Source: Microcoleus sp. CAWBG506 (GTDB taxonomy: Bacteria > Cyanobacteriota > Cyanobacteriia > Cyanobacteriales > Microcoleaceae). Taken from it: a DNA stretch of 64,000 nucleotides. The translations under genes and the position numbers were made by a program. Positions 9,201-17,642 of the stretch are shown piece after piece (the stretch's first letter is position 1; every line of letters begins with the position of its first letter). The notes beneath the pieces are model-generated. The model had not been told where the DNA came from. It saw only the letters and a program-made list of their open reading frames with translations, and searched no databases. The DNA lies in assembly GCA_020883125.1 (NCBI GenBank), contig JAHREW010000036.1, positions 1-64,000 of the forward strand, in the 5' to 3' direction.

Positions 9201-11700
9201 TGCTGACGGTTCGACAATTTGGATGGAAACTAATAAGATTCCTCTGCGAAACATCAAGGGCGAAATAGTCGGATTACTTGGTACTTTTCAGGATATTACC
9301 CATCGCAAATTAGCGGAAATTCGGTTGAAACAACAAGCAGAACAGGAACGCATCCTTACCTTCATCACTCAGCGGATACGGGCTTCTCTGAATCTCAAAG
9401 AAATTCTGAATACAGCAGTGGCAGAAGTGCGCCAGATTTTGAAGGTAGACAGAGTTTTGATCTATCGTGTCTATCCCAGTGGTACAGGGGCTGCGATTGC
9501 GGAATCCGTTGCACCGCATTGTCTGAAACTTATCAATCTAAATTTTCCCGAAGAAAATTTCCCCCAGGAGAACTATCAGCGATACTTAGATGGCAGAATT
9601 TATGCTTTGAGCGATCGAGAAACAGAGTCTATTTTGCCTTGTTTGGTAGATTTTTTAAGGCAAATCAAAGTCAGGGCAAAACTGGTATTACCCATTGTGG
9701 ATAAACAGGAACTTTGGGGATTATTAATCGCTCATCAGTGCGAGGAGTCTCGTGACTGGCAAAACTGGGAAATTGATTTGATGAAACAACTTTCTAACCA
9801 ATTATCCATCGCTATTCAACAATCTAATTTGTATCAACAATTGCAATTAGAGCTAAAAGAAAGACAAGCCAAAGATTTGGTGATTCACAGACAAGTGGAA
9901 ACCGAATCTTTGCTGAGGGAAATAACCCAACGTATCCGTGAATCCCTGGATTTACAAACTATTTTTGCCAGGGCTACGGAGGATATTCGTCATTTAATTG
10001 ATGCCGAGCGAGTGGGCATTTTTCAGTTTGCTTCCAATTCTAACTTTAATGAGGGTGAGTTTGTGGCGGAATCTGTGGTAGCAGGATTTGATTCTGTGAT
10101 GGCGGATAAAATTCACGATCGTTGCTTCGGCGAACAGTACGCTGTTTACTATCACCAGGGTAGAATTCAGAAAGTTAGTGACATCTATGATTCTGGACTG
10201 ACAGAATGTCACATCAATATTTTGGCAAAATTTCAGGTGCGGGCGAATCTGGCGGTGCCATTATTAGATGGAGCGAATTTGTGGGGATTGTTGTGCATCC
10301 ATCAATGTTCTAGACCCCGCTATTGGAGAGAGTCTGAGATTAATTTAGTTAAGCAAATTGCCAACCAATTGGCGATCGGCATTCAGCAGGCCAATCTTTT
10401 TGAGCGGTTGCAAAGGGAGTTACAGGAACGGCAACAAGCAGAAACAAAACTTACTGAAATTAATCAAGAGTTGGCTATTTCCAACCAAGAACTTGCCCGC
10501 GCTACTCGTCTAAAGGATGAATTTCTGGCGAACATGAGCCATGAATTGCGAACTCCCCTGAACGCTATTTTGGGGATGACAGAGGCTTTGCAGGATGAGA
10601 TTTTTGGTACGATTAACGAGCGACAAATACGAGCTTTGCAAACTGTCGATCATAGTGGAAATCATCTTTTATCATTAATCAATGATATTCTCGATCTTGC
10701 CAAAATAGAATCGGGCCAGGTAGAATTAAATTGTAATCCCACAGCCGTGGATAATTTGTGCCAGTCGAGTTTGAGTTTTGTGAAACAACAAGCTTTACAA
10801 AAACGGATTAAACTTCAGGTAAAAATTCCCGATCGCCTCCCAGAAATAGTGCTGGATGAACGCCGGATTCGACAAGTTTTGATTAACTTGCTCAATAATG
10901 CGATTAAGTTTACTCCAGAAGGTGGTAGCGTGATTTTGGAGGTGACAATCGAACCAGGCGAAATATTACCCACCCAGGCAAATTATCCAACTAGAGCAAG
11001 TTCAATTCGGTTTGCCGTGAGTGATACTGGTATCGGTATCACAGCGGAAAATATTCAGAAGTTGTTTCAGCCTTTTGTGCAAATCGATAGTGCATTAAAT
11101 CGTCAGTATATGGGTACTGGTTTGGGCTTGTCTCTGGTGAAGCGGATGGTATCTATGCACGGGGGAACTGTTTCGGTGACGAGTGAGGTTGGTGTGGGTA
11201 GTTGTTTTAGTTTCCATATACCCGCAGGCAATTTGCCCCTGCTGGTTTCTCAGTCTGTGGATGCAAAAATGCCTAATTTGGAAGGTAGTTTGAGGGAAAA
11301 GGTTGCAGTAACAACTGCGCCTTTGCTATTGTTGGTGGATGATAATCAAGCGAATGTTAATACAATTTATGGCTACTTAAAAGCTAAGGGATATCAGATG
11401 GTGGTGGCGAAAAATATTGCCGAGGCGATCGCCCTCACTAAATCATCGATTCCTGACTTAATGATGATGGATATTCAGATGCCGGAAATGGATGCTGTTG
11501 ATGCGATTGGGAAAATCCGCAGCGATCGCCAACTTGCGAATATTCCGATTATTGTCTGGACTACATTGGCGATGGCGCGCGATGGGGAACGATGTCTACA
11601 AGCTGGGGCAAATCACTATTTGACTAAGCCTGTAAAATTAAAGCAATTAGTTAGCACTATTCAGGATCTATTAGCATCATCGCCCATGGAAAGTAGTTAA
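6202..11700 (+). CDS. Giant hybrid histidine kinase: CBS x4, GAF x3, PAS x4, HisKA, HATPase, REC
   Basis: An 1832-residue multi-sensor kinase. By motif the order is four CBS repeats (about 15-290), a coiled coil (about 300-340), GAF (345-500), PAS segments at about 525-640, 665-785, 795-905 (degenerate) and 910-1035, GAF (1050-1205), GAF (1225-1385) and a signalling helix. HisKA follows with ANMSHELRTPLNAIL (His 1447). HATPase_c has NLLNNAIKFT, DTGIGI and GTGLGLSLVK. A C-terminal receiver has the acidic pair VDDN and phospho-acceptor Asp 1757 in MMMDIQMP. CBS pairs usually sense adenine nucleotides, and GAF/PAS sense small ligands, light or redox. No DNA-binding output is present. The first and last thirds are strikingly similar to the next gene, while the middle differs in domain number and type. 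The two are a tandem duplicate pair with an exchanged sensor core. Confidence 0.9.
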   Translation: MLKPATALTPAELTSAIIRNPLMVAPDTTVMEAIAQMSGVRTICSTSKTADRQLDELHVEARSSCVLIVQDHQLLGILTERDIVRLSTQKRSLDSVPIREAMTSGVVTIGASAFTDLFLALNLLQQYQIRHLPVIDDQNRLVGILTHESLRQTSRPVDLLRLRLAVEVMTSDVICANPDVSMMNIVELMAQNRVSSVMIIEEKVGGDRQKQQIPIGIVTERDIVQFQALNLNLETCLAKSVMSTPIFAVSSEDSLWTVQQIMEQRLVRRLAVTGKEGELLGIVTQTSILQALNPIEVYKLAEFLEKKVLRLEAEKVALLENRNIELEQQVSERTAAMKAESEQKQLIATISSQIRSSLDLSEILNTTVTEVRSLLNCDRADIWQFQADASVIVLVESVADKQTANQSKDIHDNCLDWQGKWRSGMIRVVDDIYTAPISDCHRQLLEDLEIRAKILVPIFQAETLWGLLCVAESRAPRHWQTTEITLLQQLATQLEIAIQQGTAYQQVQRELAERRRVEADLRESEKRFATLAQSAPVGIFRTDTSGNCLFVNDRWCEIAGLTSDEALGKSWIQGLHPEDRDRISAEWYQSALEHRPFKLEYRFGRSDGTFSWVFGQASAERDEDGQIVGYIGTITDISDRKRAEEALSQLNQELEQRVEQRTLEVHRSESRLQQAQHIARLGHWEIDLAESKITGSPEIFEILGLEIHHQELTFEQLRQHFHPSDWAYHRKTIKGVMQLGGKHYEIDQKIIRANGSIGWIFAKGQTVYNADGQLVRLFGIVMDISDRKLAEEQLRQQKETLQTIFDRIPLMIGLFSATGETVMINPEMERLIGWHQEEYNQIDVLASCYPNVDDYRKVVAHMIRADSSWQDFETQVRDGRKLITSWSQIRLSNGSSIGLGQDITERFLAEEALRESKQFLQTVLNTFPLGVFWKNREFVFLGGNLYFALVGGLASPEEIVGKTDEDFDWGLREAIFGRTDDAEVMKLGIAKLGIIKTMLHADGSTIWMETNKIPLRNIKGEIVGLLGTFQDITHRKLAEIRLKQQAEQERILTFITQRIRASLNLKEILNTAVAEVRQILKVDRVLIYRVYPSGTGAAIAESVAPHCLKLINLNFPEENFPQENYQRYLDGRIYALSDRETESILPCLVDFLRQIKVRAKLVLPIVDKQELWGLLIAHQCEESRDWQNWEIDLMKQLSNQLSIAIQQSNLYQQLQLELKERQAKDLVIHRQVETESLLREITQRIRESLDLQTIFARATEDIRHLIDAERVGIFQFASNSNFNEGEFVAESVVAGFDSVMADKIHDRCFGEQYAVYYHQGRIQKVSDIYDSGLTECHINILAKFQVRANLAVPLLDGANLWGLLCIHQCSRPRYWRESEINLVKQIANQLAIGIQQANLFERLQRELQERQQAETKLTEINQELAISNQELARATRLKDEFLANMSHELRTPLNAILGMTEALQDEIFGTINERQIRALQTVDHSGNHLLSLINDILDLAKIESGQVELNCNPTAVDNLCQSSLSFVKQQALQKRIKLQVKIPDRLPEIVLDERRIRQVLINLLNNAIKFTPEGGSVILEVTIEPGEILPTQANYPTRASSIRFAVSDTGIGITAENIQKLFQPFVQIDSALNRQYMGTGLGLSLVKRMVSMHGGTVSVTSEVGVGSCFSFHIPAGNLPLLVSQSVDAKMPNLEGSLREKVAVTTAPLLLLVDDNQANVNTIYGYLKAKGYQMVVAKNIAEAIALTKSSIPDLMMMDIQMPEMDAVDAIGKIRSDRQLANIPIIVWTTLAMARDGERCLQAGANHYLTKPVKLKQLVSTIQDLLASSPMESS

Positions 11701-11883
11701 TGAAGTAAGAAGTTATATCAAATCCTCTCTTCATCGTCCTGTATTAAACTCCCTCTTCTCGAACTTCGCGTCCTACCCTACGGGAACGGCTTCGCCGAAC
11801 GCGCCTTCGCGGTTAAATCACCTGACGATACAAATTGAAAAAATCTAAAATTTAAAATCTAAAATACCCAATTTAAAATCGAT
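11701..11883. repeat. Spacer with palindromic repeat and AAAATCT heptamers before the next start codon
   Basis: The spacer holds a GC-rich imperfect palindrome around 11778-11815 (CTACGGGAACGGCTTCGCCG), of a type scattered through Oscillatoriales genomes as I recall. An array of AAAATCT/AAAATTT heptamers at about 11838-11880 ends 4 nt before the ATG at 11884. No Shine-Dalgarno sequence is visible. A similar heptamer array abuts the radC start at 43403. Confidence 0.6.
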
Positions 11884-14800
11884 ATGACATCTACCACCGT
11901 CCTGACACAAACTGAATTAAAATCTGCCATCATCCGCAATCCACTGACAGTTTCACCCGATACGACGGTGATGGAGGCGATCGCCCAAATGAGCGGTGTT
12001 CGTACCCTTTGTGCGACTTCCCAAAGCGCGGATATCCAAGGAGATCAATTGTGTATGGAAGCGCGATCGAGTTGCGTTTTGGTTGTGGAAGGTGGGCAGT
12101 TGCTGGGAATTGTTACAGAACGAGATATTGTGCGACTCAGTGCCAATAATTGCTGTTTGGAAGGTATTAATATTACCGCAGTGATGGCATCTGGGGTGGT
12201 GACTATGCGCGAATCTGTGTTCACAGATTTGTTTCTGGCGGTAAATCTGGTTCAGCAACATCATATTCGCCATTTGCCTATTCTAGACGACGAAAATCAA
12301 TTGGTGGGACTTGTGACTCACGAGAGTTTGCGGAAAGCATCGCGCCCCATTGACTTGTTGCGAATACGGCTGGTTTCTGAAGTGATGGCGACGGAAATAA
12401 TTTGTGCTAGCGCGGATGTTTTTATGCTCAATATCGCTCAATTGATGGCCCAAAATCGAGTTAGTTCCGTCATGATTGTGGAACCACAAATAGGAGGCGA
12501 TCGCCAACAACAGCAAATCCCCATTGGTATTGTGACTGAGCGCGATCTCGTCCAATTTCAAGCCTTAAATTTAAACCTGGAAATTTGTCAAGCCCAATCG
12601 GTGATGAGTACGCCGATTTTTACGGTGAAACCTGATGATTCTCTGTGGGATGTGCAGCAGATTATGGAACAGCGGTTAGTCCGCAGATTGGCGGTGACAG
12701 GGGTGTTTGGTGAACTTTTGGGTATTGTCACCCAGACAAGTATTTTGCAAGTTTTGAATCCCCTGGAACTTTATAAATTAGCTGAGGTTTTAGATGATAA
12801 GGTATCCAAATTGGAGGCGGAAAAAATAGCATTGTTGGAGAATCGCACCGTCGAATTAGATCGCCAAATAGAGGAGCGAACTGCCGCACTCGCGACAACG
12901 GTGAGGCGGGAAAAACTGATTGTCACCATCGCTTCACAGATTCGAGCTTCTTTAGATTTGCCGGAGATTTTGGATACTGCGGTGAAGGCGGTACGAGAGT
13001 TTTTGGAGTGCGATCGACTGTTAATCTATCGGTTTGAACCGGATTGGACTGGTGTGGTGGTGGCAGAGTCGGTGGAGGCTATTTGGCGCACTTCTATTAA
13101 CGATCGCATAAATGATTCTTATTTTAAAGCAAGGGCTGAAGTTATTTATCAAAGCGGAAAAACCATTGCTGTTGATAATATTTATACGGCGGGTTATACA
13201 CCATGTCATGTGCAATTGTTAGAGCAATATCAGGTAAAATCTAATCTAGTAGTACCAATTTTGGTGTCGGAAAAATTGTGGGGATTGTTAATCGGGCATC
13301 ACTGCGAAAGCTATCGTGCTTGGTATCCTAACGATCTGAGTTTGTTGGAGGAGATAGCTGTGCAATTGGCGATCGCCATTCAGCAAGCAGAACTGCACAG
13401 TCAGCTACAAGAAGAACTAGCAGAAAGACGACAGATGGAATTGCAGTTACGCAAGAGTCAAGAAAATTATCGTTTGATTACTGAAACGATTGAGGATGTA
13501 TTTTGGTTAGCAGATCCGCAACTTGGTAAAGCAATTTATATTAGTTCGGGTTATGAAAAAATCTGGGGGCGTGCTGCTGAACCTCTTTATCAAAACTTTC
13601 TGGGATGGCTAGAAGCACTCCACCCTGACGATCGCGAATATGTCAGCAGGGAGTTTATGCAATTATTATCCACAAACCATTATGAGGTGGAGTACCGGAT
13701 TGTGCTGCCTGATGGTTCTGTGCGCTGGATTCGCGATCGGGGCTTTACGATTAAGGATGATTCGGGAGCGGTGGTGCAGATTTCTGGGGTAGCAGAGGAT
13801 ATTAGCGATCGCAAAGCTAATGAGAGGTTTCTGCGACAGTATGAGGGGATTGTTTCTACGACACCCGATCGCATTGCTTTAGTCGATCGTAATTATATTT
13901 ATCGCCTGGTTAACCGCACTTATTTAGAGCGTAGTGGTAAGTCTTGGGAGGAAATAGTTGGACATTCGGTGGCTGATTTGCACGGCGAAACCATGTTCCA
14001 AACGATTATGAAGCCCCATCTCGATCGATGTCTTGGGGGAGAAATTCAACAATATGAAGCATGGGTTTATGAGTTTAATCACCCGGAACCCCGCTTTATC
14101 AGTGTCAGCTACGGGCCCTATCGATCGGCTGACGGCACGATTTCTGGCGTGACAGTCAACGCCCGCGATTTGACAGAACTCAAACTGGCTGAAGAATCTT
14201 TGCGGGAGAAAGAGCAGTTTTTACGCAGCATTTATGAAGGCATAGAACAGGCAGTTTTTACTGTGGATGTTTTGCCGGATGGAGAATTTTATTTTCTCGA
14301 ATTCAACCCTGCCTGCGAGCGTTTAACTCAGACATTGACTGCTGATGTGCGAGGCAAAAAGCCCTTACCCGAAATCCGAGAACGCTATGCCGATTGCCTT
14401 AAGGCGGGATTTCCTATTTGCTATGAAGAATGTCTGAATTTTAAGGGGGAAATTACTTGGTGGATTACGACGTTGACTCCAATTCGAGATAATTGCGATC
14501 GCATTTATCGGATTGTGGGTACGAGTATGAATATTACCGATCGCAAGCAGGCAGAAGCAGACCTACTGCAACTGAATCAATCTCTAGAAGCGAGGGTGGC
14601 ACTACGCACTGCGGAACTCCAAGAACGGGAAGCTCAATTGTATGATTTATTTGACAATGCTACGGATTTGATTCAAAGCGTTTCCCCCCTAGGGCAAATT
14701 TTGTTTGTGAATTCTGCCTGGAAAGAAACTCTGGGCTATACCGATGCCGATCTACAGGAGTTGTTTTTGTTTGAAATCATCCATCCAGACAGTTTTGTTA

Positions 14801-16995
14801 ACTGCCAAGTCATGATGGAACAGCTATTTGATGGCGTGCCTTGCACCAGTATTGAACTTAAGTTTTTGACGAAATATCGTAGGACAATTGTAGTTGAAGG
14901 AAATGTCAATTGTCGGTTGGAAAATGGCAAACCCATCGCGATGCGGGGAATTTTTCGGAATATTACGGAACGCAAACAAGCCGAAGCCAGACTGAAGGAT
15001 ACTCTCAAGGAATTATCCGACTTTAAATATGCCTTGGATGAGTCAGCAATTGTGGCGATTACTGATGCTGAGGGCAAAATTACCTATGTTAACGATCGAT
15101 TCTGCGAGATTTTTCAATATAGTCGAGGGGAGTCGATCGGGAATACCTATCGGCTGTTGAATGCTGGCCATCATTCTCCTGAATTTTTTGAGGAAATGTG
15201 GCGAACTCTACGGAATGGGGAAATCTGGCGGGGCGAGATTCTCAACCGGGCAAAGGATGGTAGTTTCTACTGGATTGATACTACGATTGTGCCTTACCTG
15301 GATGCGGACGGTAAACCTTTTCAATACTTGGCTATCCGCACTGATATTAGCGATCGCAAGCGTGCCCAAGAGCAGTTGTCCAGTTTGTCAGACAGGTTGG
15401 AATTGGCGCTGAAGTCGGCTCAAATTGGGATTTGGGATTGGGATATTGTCAACGATCGCCTGATCTGGGACGATCGAATGTACGAACTCTATGGCGTCAC
15501 AGCCTCGGATTTTGGCGGTGCTTATCAAGCATGGGAAGCGGGCATACATCCCGATGATATCTTGGCGACGCGGACTGTGAGCGAGGAATCACGGGCTGGA
15601 ATCAGAGATTTTGATACGGAATTTCGGGTGGTGTGGCCCGATGGTACGGTGAAATTTATCAAAGCCTACGCCCTGATTCAGCGCAACTCCCAAGGAGAAC
15701 CCCAACGGATGATTGGAATTAATTATGATATTAGCGATCGCAAGCAAGCAGAAGCCAGACTTACTGAAACCAATCAAAAACTGGCTATTTCTAACCAAGA
15801 ACTAGCTCGCGCTACTCGTCTCAAGGATGAATTTTTGGCGAATATGAGCCACGAATTACGCACGCCTATGAATGCGATTTTGGGAATGACGGAGGCTTTG
15901 CAGGAACAGATATTTGGCTCGATTAATGAGGGACAAATACGGGCTTTGCAAACTATTGAAAATAGTGGCACTCATCTTTTATCATTAATCAATGATATCC
16001 TCGACCTTGCCAAAATAGAATCGGGACAAATAGAACTAAATTCTAGTCCCACATCCATAGATAATTTGTGTCAGTCCAGTTTAAGTTTTGTGAAACAACA
16101 AGCTTTACAAAAACGGATTAAAATTCAGGTGAGAATTCCCGATATCCTCCCCGAATTATTAGTCGATGAACGTCGCATTCGACAAGTTTTGATTAATTTG
16201 CTGAATAATGCGATTAAGTTTACTCACGAAGGTGGCAGCGTGACTTTGGAGGTGACAATCGCACAAACCGAAATGGTCTCAACACTCCCAAATTATCCCA
16301 CTAGATCCAGTTCAATTCGGTTTGCTGTGAGTGATACGGGGATCGGTATCACAGCGGAAAATATTCAGAAGTTGTTTCAGCCTTTTGTGCAAATTGATAG
16401 TGCTCTGAATCGTCAGTACATGGGTACTGGCTTGGGTTTGTCTCTGGTGAAGCGGATGGTGGAAAAGCATGGGGGAACAGTTTCGGTGACGAGTGAGGTG
16501 GGTGTGGGTAGTTGTTTTAGTTTCGACTTACCCGCTGGCAATTTGCCGATACTGATTTCTCAATCTCCGATTCTCGCACCATCAGCATCGATGGACGGCC
16601 AAAAAGAGTCTGAAACATCTCGACAAATCCTATTGGCAGAAGATAATGAAGCAAATATCAGTACCATTTCTGGCTATCTGATGGCTAAAGGGTATGGGAT
16701 TGTGGTGGCGAAAAATGGTGCAGAGGCGATCGCCCTCACTAAATCATCTCTTCCCGACATCATTTTGATGGATATCCAAATGCCAGGAATGGATGGTTTT
16801 GAGGCGATTGAGCTGATTCGCAGCGATCGCCAATTGGCAAATATTCCGATTATTGCCTTGACTGCATTGGCGATGGCGGGCGATCGGGAACGATGTCTAG
16901 AAGCGGGCGCCAATGACTATCTCACTAAGCCGATTAAACTCAAGCAACTAGCAAATGCTATTCATGAATTATTAGCAACTAAAGAGCTTAACTAA
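11884..16995 (+). CDS. Giant hybrid histidine kinase: CBS x4, GAF, PAS x6, HisKA, HATPase, REC
   Basis: A 1703-residue paralogue of the preceding kinase. The four CBS repeats (about 1-290) and the kinase-receiver part are nearly superimposable on it. The middle has one GAF (about 345-500) and about six PAS segments, beginning near 525 (ITETIEDVFWL), 645, 775, 915, 1040 and 1165. HisKA has ANMSHELRTPMNAIL (His 1323). HATPase_c has NLLNNAIKFT and GTGLGLSLVK. The receiver has AEDNEAN, phospho-acceptor Asp 1630 in ILMDIQMP, Thr in ALTALA and Lys in LTKPIK, so all functional positions are kept. The stop overlaps the next start by one base (TAATG), indicating translational coupling. PAS domains of the PAC/DISDRK type imply cytoplasmic sensing; no membrane segments are seen. 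Confidence 0.9.
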   Translation: MTSTTVLTQTELKSAIIRNPLTVSPDTTVMEAIAQMSGVRTLCATSQSADIQGDQLCMEARSSCVLVVEGGQLLGIVTERDIVRLSANNCCLEGINITAVMASGVVTMRESVFTDLFLAVNLVQQHHIRHLPILDDENQLVGLVTHESLRKASRPIDLLRIRLVSEVMATEIICASADVFMLNIAQLMAQNRVSSVMIVEPQIGGDRQQQQIPIGIVTERDLVQFQALNLNLEICQAQSVMSTPIFTVKPDDSLWDVQQIMEQRLVRRLAVTGVFGELLGIVTQTSILQVLNPLELYKLAEVLDDKVSKLEAEKIALLENRTVELDRQIEERTAALATTVRREKLIVTIASQIRASLDLPEILDTAVKAVREFLECDRLLIYRFEPDWTGVVVAESVEAIWRTSINDRINDSYFKARAEVIYQSGKTIAVDNIYTAGYTPCHVQLLEQYQVKSNLVVPILVSEKLWGLLIGHHCESYRAWYPNDLSLLEEIAVQLAIAIQQAELHSQLQEELAERRQMELQLRKSQENYRLITETIEDVFWLADPQLGKAIYISSGYEKIWGRAAEPLYQNFLGWLEALHPDDREYVSREFMQLLSTNHYEVEYRIVLPDGSVRWIRDRGFTIKDDSGAVVQISGVAEDISDRKANERFLRQYEGIVSTTPDRIALVDRNYIYRLVNRTYLERSGKSWEEIVGHSVADLHGETMFQTIMKPHLDRCLGGEIQQYEAWVYEFNHPEPRFISVSYGPYRSADGTISGVTVNARDLTELKLAEESLREKEQFLRSIYEGIEQAVFTVDVLPDGEFYFLEFNPACERLTQTLTADVRGKKPLPEIRERYADCLKAGFPICYEECLNFKGEITWWITTLTPIRDNCDRIYRIVGTSMNITDRKQAEADLLQLNQSLEARVALRTAELQEREAQLYDLFDNATDLIQSVSPLGQILFVNSAWKETLGYTDADLQELFLFEIIHPDSFVNCQVMMEQLFDGVPCTSIELKFLTKYRRTIVVEGNVNCRLENGKPIAMRGIFRNITERKQAEARLKDTLKELSDFKYALDESAIVAITDAEGKITYVNDRFCEIFQYSRGESIGNTYRLLNAGHHSPEFFEEMWRTLRNGEIWRGEILNRAKDGSFYWIDTTIVPYLDADGKPFQYLAIRTDISDRKRAQEQLSSLSDRLELALKSAQIGIWDWDIVNDRLIWDDRMYELYGVTASDFGGAYQAWEAGIHPDDILATRTVSEESRAGIRDFDTEFRVVWPDGTVKFIKAYALIQRNSQGEPQRMIGINYDISDRKQAEARLTETNQKLAISNQELARATRLKDEFLANMSHELRTPMNAILGMTEALQEQIFGSINEGQIRALQTIENSGTHLLSLINDILDLAKIESGQIELNSSPTSIDNLCQSSLSFVKQQALQKRIKIQVRIPDILPELLVDERRIRQVLINLLNNAIKFTHEGGSVTLEVTIAQTEMVSTLPNYPTRSSSIRFAVSDTGIGITAENIQKLFQPFVQIDSALNRQYMGTGLGLSLVKRMVEKHGGTVSVTSEVGVGSCFSFDLPAGNLPILISQSPILAPSASMDGQKESETSRQILLAEDNEANISTISGYLMAKGYGIVVAKNGAEAIALTKSSLPDIILMDIQMPGMDGFEAIELIRSDRQLANIPIIALTALAMAGDRERCLEAGANDYLTKPIKLKQLANAIHELLATKELN

Positions 16996-17642
16996 TGAAA
17001 AAATATTCTAATTCAAAAACTAAAATCGCAGAAACAATAGACTTGACTAATTGCGACCGCGAACGGATCGAAATTCCTAACGCTATTCAACTGAAACAGA
17101 TAGTGGAAATGCACGGAGGAAATGTGGCTGTCCAGAGTGAATTAGGTGTTGGTAGTTGTTTTAGTTTCGATTTGCCCTGTGGGGATTTACCCCTTCCTGT
17201 ACCTGAGCATCTGAGTGCTTCACCCCCGGAACCTATGCCCAGCGAGACTGTTACACAACTGTCTCCACTAATCCTGTTGGCCGAAGATAATGAAGCTAAT
17301 ATAAGTACGCTTTCTAGTTACTTGGAGGCGAAAGGATATCGGATTGTTTTGGCGAACAATGGTTTAGAGGCGATCGCCGCCACTAAGGCCCAAGTTCCTG
17401 ATTTAATTTTAATTGCTGTCCAAATGCCGGAAATGGACGGTCTTGAGGCAATGAGGCAGATCCGCAGCGATCGCCAATTTGCGCATATTCCGATTATCGC
17501 CTTGACAGCATTGGCCATGACGGGCGATCGCGAACGATGTCTAGAAGCTGGGGCTAGTGATGATCTCACTAAGCCGGTTAAACTCAAGCAATTGGCCAGC
17601 ACAATTCAACTATTGTTAGAAGCACAGGATAGTCAGAAATGA
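16995..17642 (+). CDS. Decayed kinase tail plus pseudo-receiver lacking the phospho-acceptor Asp
   Basis: A 215-residue protein. After a short unique start (1-30) comes the end of a HATPase_c domain (about 34-65, containing EMHGGN and GVGSCFSFDL). A receiver fold follows (about 88-205). Both parts closely match the C-terminus of the two upstream kinases. The N-, G1- and G2-boxes are absent, so it cannot be a kinase. In the receiver, AEDN, Thr (ALTALAM) and Lys (LTKPVK) remain, but the phospho-acceptor is Ala 141 (LILIAVQMPEMDG against LMDIQMP in the paralogue). It cannot be phosphorylated in the normal way. It overlaps the upstream gene by 1 nt and the downstream gene by 4 nt (ATGA), so it is probably translated. 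It may be a pseudogene in progress, a docking protein, or a phosphorylation-independent receiver. Confidence 0.8.
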   Translation: MKKYSNSKTKIAETIDLTNCDRERIEIPNAIQLKQIVEMHGGNVAVQSELGVGSCFSFDLPCGDLPLPVPEHLSASPPEPMPSETVTQLSPLILLAEDNEANISTLSSYLEAKGYRIVLANNGLEAIAATKAQVPDLILIAVQMPEMDGLEAMRQIRSDRQFAHIPIIALTALAMTGDRERCLEAGASDDLTKPVKLKQLASTIQLLLEAQDSQK

